Source of the DNA: Alteromonas stellipolaris | GTDB lineage: Bacteria > Pseudomonadota > Gammaproteobacteria > Enterobacterales > Alteromonadaceae | Direction: 5' to 3' | Length of the DNA stretch: 64,000 bases | Assembly (NCBI RefSeq): GCF_001562115.1 | Contig: NZ_CP013926.1 | Location: 2,728,001-2,792,000 of the forward strand | Shown here: piece by piece, positions 11,118 to 20,203 of the stretch | How positions within the stretch are numbered: position 1 is the first letter of the stretch | How the letters are laid out: the number at the start of each line of letters is the position of its first letter | Program-made: the position numbers and the translations under genes | Notes under the pieces: generated by a model | Told to the model about the DNA's origin: nothing | The model's database searches: none | The model's input: the letters and a program-made list of their open reading frames with translations, nothing else

Positions 11118-11145
11118 AAAGGCAGCCAGTGGCTGCCTTTTTTAT
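11118..11145 (+). terminator. Rho-independent terminator after pykA
   Basis: AAAGGCAGCC / GGCTGCCTTT stem with a 3-base loop and a T-run, 26 bases beyond the stop. Confidence 0.92.
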
Positions 11146-11275
11146 GCGTATTCATCATGCTATTTACCCGCACCTGCCGCCTATTCACATTGTAATTTAG
11201 ATACTGAACTGGTAGAAATAGTTAGCGTCTTTTACTTGCAGTTTTACTGACCACTCTTTCTTTAACGGAATAACA

Positions 11276-12160
11276 ATGAAAATAATGGCACTACTTTTTT
11301 CCGCGCTTTTTGCGCTACTTAGCGTTAACACCATGGCTGAATCTTCCATGAAAAGCGTAACAGTGGCCTCTTCTGAAACCCCGTTAGCGCCAATCATGAT
11401 TCAAGGGCCAATGCCAATTGAAGCAGAATACTTCGCGTCACTATTAACCGACGTACGAGTTGAGCATTCAGGTAACGCTACCTTCTATTTAGGAACATTA
11501 AATGGCCACCCTATCGTAGTGGCAAAAACAGGGAAAGGTTTAGAAAATACAGCTGCGGCAACGGCCATAGGTATAAGCCGTTACCAGCCAAGAATCATCA
11601 TTAACCAAGGCACATCAGGCGGGCACGATCCTAAACTTAAGGTCGGCGATATCGTATTGGGCGAAAAAAGCGTTAATGCGAGTAACTTCAAGACCCCCAA
11701 ACTTGAAGCGGGTGAAGGTTCTCGCCCTCTGACTTGGATCCCTATGGATTTAATGGCGTCAGAAGGCAGTGCCGGCGAAGGTGACAGTGCAACAGATGCT
11801 GAAAAGATTCGCTTTTATGCGGGTGACGAAACCTTACTTGAACTCGCCATGTCGTTAAGTAAGGAACACAAAACTGGAAACGTTGTGAAAGGCACTATTG
11901 GTAGCGGTAATTTTTGGAACAACGAAATTGATCGCATTACATGGCTCCACAAAAATCTAGGTACCAGTGTAGAGGAAATGGAGTCTGCATCGGCAGCGCA
12001 AATTGCCCATGCTTATGGCGTACCTTTTCTTGGTATTCGTATTCTATCTAACAACATTACCAATCACGGTGAATATAACCCTGAAACAGCAGAAGCTTGC
12101 CAAGTCTTCGTTAAAACCGTTGTTGAAGCCTATATCGCATCGTTGCCTAAGCCTTTATAA
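11276..12160 (+). CDS. Exported nucleoside phosphorylase/nucleosidase-family protein (MTAN-like)
   Basis: 294 residues with a signal peptide of about 21 residues ending near MAES, so the protein should be periplasmic. The body is a PNP/UDP phosphorylase-fold domain resembling 5'-methylthioadenosine/S-adenosylhomocysteine nucleosidase: 'VAKTGKGLENTAAATA' near residue 85, 'INQGTSGG', and the ribose-binding 'VEEMESASAAQIAHAYGVPFLGIR' region (E234, M235, E236). The residue aligned with the catalytic Asp of MTAN (RAISD) is Asn, N259 in RILSNN. Asn at this place is typical of enzymes acting on 6-oxopurines, so adenine specificity is doubtful. The ATG follows a TAACGGAATAACA leader. Confidence 0.75.
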   Translation: MKIMALLFSALFALLSVNTMAESSMKSVTVASSETPLAPIMIQGPMPIEAEYFASLLTDVRVEHSGNATFYLGTLNGHPIVVAKTGKGLENTAAATAIGISRYQPRIIINQGTSGGHDPKLKVGDIVLGEKSVNASNFKTPKLEAGEGSRPLTWIPMDLMASEGSAGEGDSATDAEKIRFYAGDETLLELAMSLSKEHKTGNVVKGTIGSGNFWNNEIDRITWLHKNLGTSVEEMESASAAQIAHAYGVPFLGIRILSNNITNHGEYNPETAEACQVFVKTVVEAYIASLPKPL

Positions 12161-12270
12161 ACGTCTTTAAAAGCGTCTTGAAAAATAGCTCCATATTGCC
12201 GCCAAGTTATTTTACCCTTACAGCAAATAACTTGGCACTTTCATTCTTAAAACACATTGGCATTTACCTT

Positions 12271-13383
12271 ATGAAATTGACCATGCTTTGTAAGCTTACA
12301 CTACTGCTCACCCTAGTCTCACCATCACTAATGGCGAACAACGCCGACTCTAATGCATCATCGAGTGACTTAACGGTTGCAAACCGCTTTGCCCAACTCG
12401 CATTAGCCTGTGTTCATAAAGAGTACCCAAACATCATTAAACACATGATGACAGGGCCAGAGCACGTTAAGCCGCCTAAACAGCTATATCCTGCGTTTTA
12501 CGGCTGCTTTGATTGGCACTCGTCTGTACATGGGCATTGGTTATTAACCCGAATTGCGAGCCAATATCCAGAAACGCCTCACTACCAAGATATTATAAAA
12601 CACCTCGATATCAGTTTTACCGAAGAGAATATCGCTGGTGAAGTCGCTTACTTTAACCGTGAGGGTACTGGCACGAGCTTTGAACGTCCTTATGGGCTTG
12701 CCTGGTTTTTACAATTAACCAGTGAACTACGTGAATGGAATTCACCTGAAGCTAAAAGATGGCTAACCACCCTACTCCCACTTGAGCAGAAAATCGTGGC
12801 CAACGTAACAGATTGGCTTCCTAAACTGTCGTTTCCAATTCGTGTGGGCGAACACAGTCAAACCGCGTTTGCATTCGGCCTTATGTTAGATTGGAGCCAA
12901 ACGGCTGGTGATGCTGCATTTGAAAATTTGCTCACTAAAACCATCACCAGGCTATACGTAGATGATGTGAATTGCCCACTGGCTTATGAACCATCAGGGC
13001 AAGATTTCTTATCACCCTGTATTGCCGAAGCCGATTTGATGCGCCGAGTGTATTCAAGCGAGAATTATGCAACGTGGCTATCTACTTTTTTACCCAGCAT
13101 TCCAACTGATGGTAATGCCTCTTGGATATCCGTAGCGACGGTAGTGGATAAAAGTGACGGTAAACTTGCGCATTTAGATGGCTTAAATTTGAGTCGTGCT
13201 TGGATGCTTGAAGGTATCGCTTCAGCATTGCCTTCAGACGATAAACGTGTAGCAGCAATAAATAGTGCAGCACGTGCACATAAGGCAGCGGGGGTAAATT
13301 CTGTTATAAACGATATGCATTATATGGGGAGTCATTGGCTTGGCAGCTTTGCTACCTATTTAGAAACCCAACGTGGACTTTAA
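12271..13383 (+). CDS. DUF2891 family exported protein
   Basis: 370 residues from the ATG at 12271, which gives a signal peptide (LCKLTLLLTLVSPSLMANN). The longer in-frame start at 12178 would bury this signal. The FYGCFDWHSSVHGHW motif and the GEHSQTAFAFGL, EPSGQDFLSPC and LNLSRAWML segments are typical of DUF2891, a helical, probably alpha/alpha-toroid protein without established function. The arrangement of Trp, His and Asp resembles a carbohydrate-active enzyme fold, which is only an inference. It lies 110 bases after the nucleosidase gene on the same strand. Confidence 0.7.
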   Translation: MKLTMLCKLTLLLTLVSPSLMANNADSNASSSDLTVANRFAQLALACVHKEYPNIIKHMMTGPEHVKPPKQLYPAFYGCFDWHSSVHGHWLLTRIASQYPETPHYQDIIKHLDISFTEENIAGEVAYFNREGTGTSFERPYGLAWFLQLTSELREWNSPEAKRWLTTLLPLEQKIVANVTDWLPKLSFPIRVGEHSQTAFAFGLMLDWSQTAGDAAFENLLTKTITRLYVDDVNCPLAYEPSGQDFLSPCIAEADLMRRVYSSENYATWLSTFLPSIPTDGNASWISVATVVDKSDGKLAHLDGLNLSRAWMLEGIASALPSDDKRVAAINSAARAHKAAGVNSVINDMHYMGSHWLGSFATYLETQRGL

Positions 13384-13426
13384 ACTACTGACGAAAGCTA
13401 AATGACATGATAGAGAGTTGGCGAGC

Positions 13427-13789
13427 TTAAATGCTCGCAAACTCAGTTGTTGTTGCAGTAAACTGTGTCTGGTGGTGAACTAAGATACTCTTTGCGCGGT
13501 CAATCAAATCATCACGCTTGAATGTCCAATTGCGCAGATCTGCCTGCTTTGCTTCTGCAAGGTAAAACTCGATACGTGTTTTACGCAATAAATCACGCTT
13601 TTGAGATACATCGAATTCGGTTTGTGCAAAAACACGTTCAATCTTTACAATAGAGGCGTGATGAGCCTTGTTTGAATCATCAGCGTTTGCTTTACCTACA
13701 TAAGCCATGTTATTCGTTAACACGCCTGCAAGCACAATCAGCAGAGAAATCAACACGCCTGAAACTAACCAATTTAATACTTTCATCAT
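13427..13789 (-). CDS. Small membrane-anchored or exported protein, unknown
   Basis: 120 residues. An N-terminal hydrophobic stretch (residues 7-29) is a signal peptide or single membrane anchor. The rest is charged and helical, with a possible short coiled coil around residues 47-100. No family recognised. AGGAAG precedes two tandem ATGs. The stop codon lies in the loop of a 6-bp hairpin (GCGAGC / GCTCGC, 13421-13438) that may end the convergent DUF2891 message. Confidence 0.55.
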   Translation of the reverse strand: MMKVLNWLVSGVLISLLIVLAGVLTNNMAYVGKANADDSNKAHHASIVKIERVFAQTEFDVSQKRDLLRKTRIEFYLAEAKQADLRNWTFKRDDLIDRAKSILVHHQTQFTATTTEFASI

Positions 13790-14160
13790 TTACTTCCTTT
13801 TATACCTAACTTGCGATTATCCATGTAAGAACACGATGGTTCTAAATGACTACTGCACGTTGCAAATCAAAGAATCACTTGCATACTGTATTGCACATTG
13901 TGTTCCAAATTTCGTACTGCTATCTAATTACGGCGCAGAGTATACGCAGCAATGGATAGGAAGAAAACCCGACAAAGGTTGTAAGACAAAAGTTGTAAAG
14001 TGGATGGGAAAATACTACATGTTGCTGCGAAAAAACGGGATATCGAAAAAAGAGGCTAATAACGCTTTTCTACTTAATACAGGATGTTATTGTAGAAATA
14101 TCCGTTAGAAAAACATAAAAAAGGGGCCAATTTGGCCCCTTTCATTTCACTAATAACTGC
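13790..14160. other. Intergenic region, no convincing gene
   Basis: 371 bases. An open frame on the plus strand (from about 13836 to 14108, 90 residues, Cys-rich) has no good ribosome-binding site and no recognisable motif. It is not called. A terminator for the minus-strand BON gene lies at the right end. Confidence 0.5.
14117..14146 (-). terminator. Terminator after the BON-domain gene
   Basis: AAAGGGGCCAA / TTGGCCCCTTT stem just downstream of the minus-strand stop. On the minus strand it is followed by a run of seven T. Confidence 0.85.
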
Positions 14161-14772
14161 TTAGTTTTTCATTGCTGTTTCGGTAATAACTTGCAAATTG
14201 TCTTCAACGTTTTTCACATCTGAAGCGTTTTTGGCTATTTCAACAGCAAGCTGACGCTCGGCATCCGAGTCTACGTTGCCTGTTAATGTAACGTTACCTG
14301 CTTCAACATCTACATCAATATCGAAGCCAGAGATATCGCTATCCATTAATAGACGAGTTTTAATTACGGTAGCAATTTTGGCATCTGTTAGCGTACCCGT
14401 TTGCTCATCGTATTCTGATTCAGCGTCATCTGACATGTCGCTTGCCATTTTATCCATATCTTTCTCTTCAATAACAGAAAGTTGGTTGTCTACTGACATA
14501 ACACCGTCAATATTTGAAAGTAGCTCTTCCGCTAATTTCTTATCAACTGAATGATCTACTTTACCTGTTAGAACAACATTTCCGTTGTTTACATCTGTAT
14601 TGATATCGAATGAATCAAGGTTGCCGTTGAATAGTAATGTTGCTTCGGCCTTGCCGTCTATCCACGCATCCTTAGCGCCTTTTTCCCATTTGTTATCTGT
14701 CTCCATGTCACCAGCAAAAGCTGCAGTTGTCATCGAGGTCGCTACAAGTATAGAAAGTAATGTACGTTTCAT
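14161..14772 (-). CDS. Periplasmic protein with two BON domains (OsmY-like)
   Basis: 203 residues from the ATG at 14772, which has a GGAGA site; the longer frame to 14832 lacks a signal and is rejected. A signal peptide is cleaved near AFAG (residue 20). Two BON domains follow, at about residues 40-105 and 128-195. Each has the repeat pattern 'F(D/N)I(N)(V/T)DV..GNV.LTG.VD...A...A....GV..V.N.L.V'. They are joined by an acidic linker (DKMASDMSDDAESEYDE). BON proteins bind phospholipid or membranes and are often induced by osmotic or envelope stress. Monocistronic, with its own terminator. Confidence 0.88.
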   Translation of the reverse strand: MKRTLLSILVATSMTTAAFAGDMETDNKWEKGAKDAWIDGKAEATLLFNGNLDSFDINTDVNNGNVVLTGKVDHSVDKKLAEELLSNIDGVMSVDNQLSVIEEKDMDKMASDMSDDAESEYDEQTGTLTDAKIATVIKTRLLMDSDISGFDIDVDVEAGNVTLTGNVDSDAERQLAVEIAKNASDVKNVEDNLQVITETAMKN

Positions 14773-15066
14773 AACAGTTCTCCTTTGTTGAAACTCCCAA
14801 TAAGCAATGCGAAACTCGAGCCAACATAGCAAACAACTGATTTATAACAAGTTACCCTACTTTCATTCTAGTTATCACTTGTTAACATCTCTGCAAACTT
14901 TTCGGCCTATGAGCATTTTTTACCTACAATTTGCCTAACCGGAACGAAAATTGAATATTCATTAACCAATATACTTATTATTAATCGAACAATAGCCGAG
15001 TTTGCCTTTTTTAAAGCGTTTGCAAGCAAGCTAATAATGCAAAAAACAACTTAGTCAGGAACGACA

Positions 15067-16053
15067 ATGAATATTTTACTGAACACCATGGCGATATTTC
15101 TTATCGCTGCCACTTTAGCGCCTTCACTCCCGTCGAAGCATTGGCTGGTTAGGGTGTGGGAATTTCCACGGCTACAGCTACTAGGTTTAATGGTGATAGT
15201 CTTGATTACCCAAGGGGTTATGTATCCATCGGCTCTTTCTGTATTTAACACGCTTATTACCTCATTGCTTTACATTGGATTAATTGCCTGCGCGATTTAC
15301 CAAGCTATTTGGATCTTGCCTTATACCTTCTTTTATAAAAAGGAAGTGGTTAAAGCATCTTCTCAAGATGCTGGTGAGAGCATTAGTATTTTATCTAGCA
15401 ATGTTTTTATGCCCAATGAAGATTACGACAAGCTATTAAAGCATGTGCGTAACACCAATCCAGACTTCGTCGTTACTCTCGAATCTAACAAGCGCTGGGA
15501 AATAGCCCTATCGGCGTTAAACGAAACTCATCCACACCAGCAGCATTGCCCGTTGGAGAATCTGTATGGCATGCACCTATACAGCAAATACCCATTGAAA
15601 ACTGCCAAGCTCAACTATTTAGTAGAAGATGATGTGCCCTCCATGCTTGTCACTATCGATATGGATGGACAAGATGTGACGCTTTACTTTTTACATCCGA
15701 AGCCACCTAGCCCTACAGAAAACAAAACAGCTAAACCCAGAGATGTCGAACTTACGATGGTAGGCCAAGAAATAGCTAAAAAAGACGGGCCAATTATTGT
15801 GGCGGGTGATTTAAACGATGTGGCATGGTCACCTACTACCCGAAAATTTAAGAAAATAAGCGGTATGCTGGACCCAAGAATCGGTCGTGCATTTTTCAAT
15901 ACGTTTCATGCCCACTACCCATTAGTTAAATGGCCATTGGATCATGTGTTTCATTCAAGTCACTTTATGCTTGAAGACATTAGAAAACTGCCTGACATTG
16001 GCTCAGATCACTACCCGCTGTTAACGCGGTTGAAACTAAAACCAAAAGCCTGA
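15067..16053 (+). CDS. Membrane-anchored endonuclease/exonuclease/phosphatase-family protein
   Basis: 328 residues. The first 95 residues hold about three hydrophobic membrane segments (5-20, 35-52, 58-82). The rest is an EEP-fold catalytic domain, with LSSNVFM, the metal-binding Glu in VVTLESNKRW, VAGDLNDVAWSP (catalytic D and N), and the ending IGSDHYPLL (D and H). The domain probably faces the periplasm. The substrate could be nucleic acid, a phospholipid or a sugar phosphate, and the sequence does not decide. SD AGGAA before the ATG. Confidence 0.82.
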   Translation: MNILLNTMAIFLIAATLAPSLPSKHWLVRVWEFPRLQLLGLMVIVLITQGVMYPSALSVFNTLITSLLYIGLIACAIYQAIWILPYTFFYKKEVVKASSQDAGESISILSSNVFMPNEDYDKLLKHVRNTNPDFVVTLESNKRWEIALSALNETHPHQQHCPLENLYGMHLYSKYPLKTAKLNYLVEDDVPSMLVTIDMDGQDVTLYFLHPKPPSPTENKTAKPRDVELTMVGQEIAKKDGPIIVAGDLNDVAWSPTTRKFKKISGMLDPRIGRAFFNTFHAHYPLVKWPLDHVFHSSHFMLEDIRKLPDIGSDHYPLLTRLKLKPKA

Positions 16054-16065
16054 ATACAGAACGTA

Positions 16066-16092
16066 AAAAGCCGCTATAAAGCGGCTTAATTT
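16066..16092. terminator. Terminator between convergent genes
   Basis: AAGCCGC / GCGGCTT stem with a 6-base loop, flanked by A- and T-rich runs. It serves the EEP gene and perhaps the convergent minus-strand gene. Confidence 0.75.
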
Positions 16093-16108
16093 TGAAAATG
16101 CTTTACGA

Positions 16109-16717
16109 TTAGGTAGGCACACGATGCGCTGGAACTGACCTAACCGCTTTCGTATTGTGATTAACACACCACATAACGCTTTCGCATGCTTCTTCACGGC
16201 GTTTAAAGTGTGCAAGACCAATAAGTTTATCTTCTCGCGGCCACACCGCTTGTTTTAAAATAGCGGTGTCGGTTTCGCTAAGTGCGCTGGTGTCTAAACT
16301 CATTTCAACCGCTTTTTTATTCGGTTTAATTAAAGAAGGTTGAGCATCGGTGATAATACTTTTTTTGACGCACACATATTCGCGCAATACAGGATCTCGA
16401 ACCACACCTATGTATTCGTCATCGCAAATAATGGCTGGCCACCCTTCAGATATTCGGCTCTGCCAGAACATTACAACTGTAAAGGCCACTAAAACAAACA
16501 GGGTTAAACCAATAAACTGACTGTCTAAATCCGGTGCAACAGAAACAATTATTCCTACTAATGCAGCAAATAATATCCACCCACCAAATACCCTTCGCAT
16601 GGCATTGGGTGAAATACCAGAAATAACACTAACTTGTTTTAACTGGCTTTTTTCATAGTTGCGAAGTTCAACTACCGATTCAGAGTTCACAACTCTCTCC
16701 ACTTGATTTTTACTCAC
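16109..16717 (-). CDS. Inner-membrane protein of unknown function, two predicted helices
   Basis: 202 residues with a GTG start and a weak ribosome-binding site. A cytoplasmic stretch of about 43 residues is followed by two hydrophobic helices (about 46-62 and 69-86). A soluble C-terminal domain of about 110 residues follows and contains several Cys (C97, C115, and the ECESVMWC region). The layout resembles small proteins with a two-helix anchor and a pleckstrin-like or DUF domain, but no family was recognised. Start position uncertain. Confidence 0.5.
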   Translation of the reverse strand: MSKNQVERVVNSESVVELRNYEKSQLKQVSVISGISPNAMRRVFGGWILFAALVGIIVSVAPDLDSQFIGLTLFVLVAFTVVMFWQSRISEGWPAIICDDEYIGVVRDPVLREYVCVKKSIITDAQPSLIKPNKKAVEMSLDTSALSETDTAILKQAVWPREDKLIGLAHFKRREEACESVMWCVNHNTKAVRSVPAHRVPT

Positions 16718-16775
16718 TTTATAAAGATATGATTACGCTCACAAGTGAACCATAGTTTATTATACTAATTAAGAT

Positions 16776-17366
16776 TTACGCTGACTTAGGAAGTTCCGTC
16801 GACAATTGACATATTTCAAAATGCATTGAGTCTGCAAGATTATCTTGCTGACGACGTAATTTTGTTAAGATCACAGACGGCTCTGGCTCTCCGAAAAAAA
16901 ACCATTCAGCAAAGCGCTTTCCAAGCCCGCCACTTCGTAACTGATAAACATGCACTACATAGCGGTATCCATTTACGTAAGCATCTTGGTAAGCACGGCT
17001 TTCGTCTACTGATGTCAAACCGCCTCTAGGGTGAATAGCAAAGCTTTTCACCCCTGCTCCTCGTTTGGTTAAAAACGATATTCCCGCTTCAGATACACGC
17101 TTAACCGCAGCCTGCTTAAGGGCCTCTAGCGAAATATGCAAATAGGGCACATCAATTTTACCGAACAACCTACAGGCATTTGGGCATCCTGGCGCTAGCC
17201 CCACTGAAAAAGCCGTGTGGTCTCGCCCTTCCCAAGGGCGGATCCATACGTAAGGGCTAACGTGAACATAAAGTTCAATGCCATCACACTGGATGCTAAA
17301 TACGTCTGGGACCTCTGGATTTCTGGCGTTTACTAGCTCGTTAAGGCGCTCGTCACTGTATTGCAT
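16776..17366 (-). CDS. Conserved-looking cytoplasmic protein, unknown
   Basis: 196 residues, no signal peptide or membrane segment. GGAGG lies upstream of the ATG. The sequence has a compact alpha/beta look (IQCDGIELYVHVSPYVWIRPWEGRDH, PYLHISLEAL), with many aromatic residues. No family recognised. It is 58 bases upstream of the two-helix membrane protein on the same strand, so the two may be cotranscribed. Confidence 0.6.
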   Translation of the reverse strand: MQYSDERLNELVNARNPEVPDVFSIQCDGIELYVHVSPYVWIRPWEGRDHTAFSVGLAPGCPNACRLFGKIDVPYLHISLEALKQAAVKRVSEAGISFLTKRGAGVKSFAIHPRGGLTSVDESRAYQDAYVNGYRYVVHVYQLRSGGLGKRFAEWFFFGEPEPSVILTKLRRQQDNLADSMHFEICQLSTELPKSA

Positions 17367-17580
17367 ACTAGGCCTCCAATAAGATATTTTAAGCTAATGC
17401 GCTGTGAAAAACCTAACAAAAGGGCGCGCTATTAATGCTTAGCTTAATGATTGACTAGTATGACATATTCGGTATTTTTTTGTTAGAGCGTTCTGTAATA
17501 ACAAAGCAAAAACTGACGGTGTATATTTACACTGCCAGCTTACGTTTTTAGATGGGTATAGAAATAATATACTGGGGGAA

Positions 17581-17817
17581 TTAACGCTGTTGACGATGGT
17601 TTTCAGGAACCGCTACCAGTTGTTCCTCAACCAATTCGCAAGTACCTTCCACGCTGTCACCGCGACGGGTTTCAAAAGAGACCGTATCGCCCTCAGATTT
17701 ATCTTCACATGCTTCAATAGCTTCAGGTGGCGGACCATTCGGTCGACCCTGTTGCGCAAATGCGCTTAAACTTCCTGTGAGAAGAGTGGCAACGAATACA
17801 AGCTTTAACAATTTCAT
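17581..17817 (-). CDS. Small exported protein with an EAC..K..GD Cys motif
   Basis: 78 residues. A signal peptide ends at SAFAQ (about residue 22). The mature part is Pro-rich (GRPNGPPPEA) and then reads EACEDKSEGDTVSF...G..EGTCELVEEQLVAVP. The two Cys residues probably form a disulfide. The motif recurs in the protein at 21223-21666 (EACKTKTKGEACHYL...KGSC). It diverges from the sensor kinase gene 141 bases away, which makes it a likely target of that two-component system. The Pro-rich part echoes the Pro/His-rich sensor domain of the kinase. Confidence 0.75.
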   Translation of the reverse strand: MKLLKLVFVATLLTGSLSAFAQQGRPNGPPPEAIEACEDKSEGDTVSFETRRGDSVEGTCELVEEQLVAVPENHRQQR

Positions 17818-17958
17818 GACTTTTCCTAAGAAGATTAACTAACTCACATTCAGCATACGCGTTAAATGTGCAGATTCAGTGTAGAGAAGATGTAGAAGTA
17901 ACGGAATAAAAGCAGAAACAATTGTTAGCAACGTACAAGCATAGATATACTCAGCACA

Positions 17959-19368
17959 ATGAAACTATCCCATAAATTACTTGTTATTCTTGTTGGCTTT
18001 ACCTGTGTGTCTTTGTCGCTTTCACTAGCACTTGCACGATGGAGCTTCGAGCAAGGCTTTAATGAATTTATTCAAAATCAGGAGCGAGAGCGCCTGATGA
18101 GTTTACGTCGCGTGCTTATTGCAGAGTACCGCAGCAATAATAATAGTTGGGATAATATTGAAATAGAGCGTGTTGCACCTACTGGCATCCCTCATCGCCG
18201 CCCCGGCATGCGCCCTCACCCCGGTGGATTCCCTCCCCCTAGGCATCAGATTGACGATGTATCTGCCGGCCCACCTACGTTACTGACTAATGCCTCTGGG
18301 AACATTATATCTGGGCAAGATTCCTATGCAGACGAAAACGAACGAAATGAAGTAAGCGTGAAACTTGAAGTCAACGGCGAGCTCATAGGTTGGCTTACCA
18401 GTTACCCACCCAAAACACCTGACTCTGATGTCGCTCGTGCTTTTTCTGCACAACAGTTGCACGCCATTATTTTTATAGGATTGGTATCACTTATCGCCTC
18501 GCTTGTACTGGCATTGGGCGTTGCGCCCCACATGCTAAGCCCTTTCAAGGCAATTTTACAAAGCGTTAAAGGCCTTACCGCACATCAATATAAAACCAAC
18601 TTGCCAGAAAATCGTCCTGATGAGTTTGGCGAGCTAATGCGGCACATAAACACATTGGGAAATACCCTTGAAGCGCATAAAAATACTAAAAGCCAATGGC
18701 TAGCTGATATTTCTCATGAACTTCGTACTCCCCTCACTATATTGTCTGGCGAAATTGAACTGATAAAAGCAGGAATTCGACCACTTGATCAAAAACAACT
18801 CGCTTCGTTTGACCAAGAGGTTTCGCGCTTGTCTTTATTGGTTGAAGATTTATACCAATTATCACTGTCTGATATTGGCGGGCTTTCTTATCATTTCTCG
18901 TCAGTGGATCTGAGCCAAGTAATAGCGCAACAAAGCGAAAGCCTTGCGCATATTTTTGATACAAAAGGGCTTACCTTCACTTTTTCCTGCCCACCCAACA
19001 TCACCATTAATGCCGATCACCAGCGCTTGAAGCAACTTATGCTTAACTTGTTAGTTAACGCTTGTGAGTACACCGATGCGCCAGGTACCGTGGAGTTAGT
19101 GGTTTCAGAACAACCTTCGTTTGTCGTTATTATTGTACAAGACTCAGCGCCGAGCATTGCGAAAGAAAATACAGCAGCATTATTTGAACCTTTGTTTAGA
19201 GAAGATGCCTCACGTAGGCGTCGAACACAAGGCGCCGGCCTTGGTCTATCAATTAGTAAACAAATTATAGAGGCCCATGGTGGCAAAATTAGCGCGTCAG
19301 TTTCGTCACTCGGCGGCGTTAAAATTACAGCAGAGCTGCCCAAATATTTCACTACGGATAATAACTAA
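17959..19368 (+). CDS. Sensor histidine kinase, BaeS-like layout
   Basis: 469 residues. First membrane helix at 7-25, a periplasmic domain of about 130 residues, and a second helix near 160-182. HAMP and HisKA domains follow, with the phospho-acceptor H253 in DISHELRTPL, then a HATPase with N-box LLNLLVNACEYT and GAGLGLSISKQIIEAHGG. The G1 box is degenerate: DSAPSI instead of DxGxG. The periplasmic domain has a Pro/His/Arg-rich segment (about residues 75-97, HRRPGMRPHPGGFPPPRHQ), a plausible metal-binding or peptide-binding sensor. The stop overlaps the regulator start by one base. Confidence 0.92.
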   Translation: MKLSHKLLVILVGFTCVSLSLSLALARWSFEQGFNEFIQNQERERLMSLRRVLIAEYRSNNNSWDNIEIERVAPTGIPHRRPGMRPHPGGFPPPRHQIDDVSAGPPTLLTNASGNIISGQDSYADENERNEVSVKLEVNGELIGWLTSYPPKTPDSDVARAFSAQQLHAIIFIGLVSLIASLVLALGVAPHMLSPFKAILQSVKGLTAHQYKTNLPENRPDEFGELMRHINTLGNTLEAHKNTKSQWLADISHELRTPLTILSGEIELIKAGIRPLDQKQLASFDQEVSRLSLLVEDLYQLSLSDIGGLSYHFSSVDLSQVIAQQSESLAHIFDTKGLTFTFSCPPNITINADHQRLKQLMLNLLVNACEYTDAPGTVELVVSEQPSFVVIIVQDSAPSIAKENTAALFEPLFREDASRRRRTQGAGLGLSISKQIIEAHGGKISASVSSLGGVKITAELPKYFTTDNN

Positions 19369-20057
19369 TGACATCGCACAAACATGTACTCATTGTTGAA
19401 GATGAAGATAAAATTGCGCAAATTTTAGTTGAGTTTCTTGCCTTGGAAGGGTTCACATCTACCGTACTGAATGAAGGTACCCATGTTGTTGATATGGTAA
19501 AAAAGGAAGCCCCCACGGCCATTATACTAGATAGGATGTTGCCCGGTGTGGACGGACTCACCATTTGCAAATCGTTACGTAGTTTTTCTATGGTACCCAT
19601 TATCATGTTGACCGCTCGAGTCGATGAAATAGACCGACTTATTGGTCTTGAAGCGGGTGCCGATGACTATGTTTGTAAACCTTTTTCAGCGCGTGAAGTG
19701 GTAGCACGGATACAAGCTATATTGCGGCGAACCACTCAACAAACCAAAACTGAGTCTTCATTAGAAAAACTCACTTTTCGCCACATCGAGTTGGATATGT
19801 CTCGCTTTGAATGCGCTGTGGATGGCAACATTATTGAGCTCACGCCGGTAGAATTTCGGTTATTGAAAACGATGATGACGAAACCCGGTGTAGTTTACTC
19901 GCGAGACCAACTTATGGAACTTGGCTACGAAGATGGCAGAGTAGTCAGTAACCGCACCATCGACAGCCATATGAAAAACTTGCGCCACAAGTTAGCTACG
20001 GATGAACACATCAGTCCTATTCATGCGGTATACGGCATAGGCTACAAAGTACAATAG
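19368..20057 (+). CDS. OmpR-family response regulator, BaeR-like
   Basis: 229 residues. The receiver domain (1-120) has the acidic pair E11/D12, the phospho-acceptor D55 in IILDRMLPG, T in MLTAR and K in DYVCKPF. The winged-helix DNA-binding domain spans 130-228, with ELTPVEFRLLKTMM and SNRTIDSHMKNLRHKL. It is cotranscribed with the kinase gene (TAATG overlap). Likely targets are the divergent small exported protein gene and the downstream YHYH gene, an inference from position. Confidence 0.93.
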   Translation: MTSHKHVLIVEDEDKIAQILVEFLALEGFTSTVLNEGTHVVDMVKKEAPTAIILDRMLPGVDGLTICKSLRSFSMVPIIMLTARVDEIDRLIGLEAGADDYVCKPFSAREVVARIQAILRRTTQQTKTESSLEKLTFRHIELDMSRFECAVDGNIIELTPVEFRLLKTMMTKPGVVYSRDQLMELGYEDGRVVSNRTIDSHMKNLRHKLATDEHISPIHAVYGIGYKVQ

Positions 20058-20203
20058 CCTGTTTTAGATAAAGTACAGTAGCCTTCTATACATCTTCATT
20101 AAAGCCTCTTTGAACCTGCACATAAACTGCACTTTTTAGCGATAGTCTTTGATTAGGTATTCCAATAGATATTCAAATCTAAAAGACAGTTCTGAGGCAT
20201 TTT

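Noticed and set aside
13836..14108. 90-residue plus-strand open frame, Cys-rich
   Set aside because: No good ribosome-binding site, no motif, and an upstream extension runs antisense through another gene. Coding is not supported.
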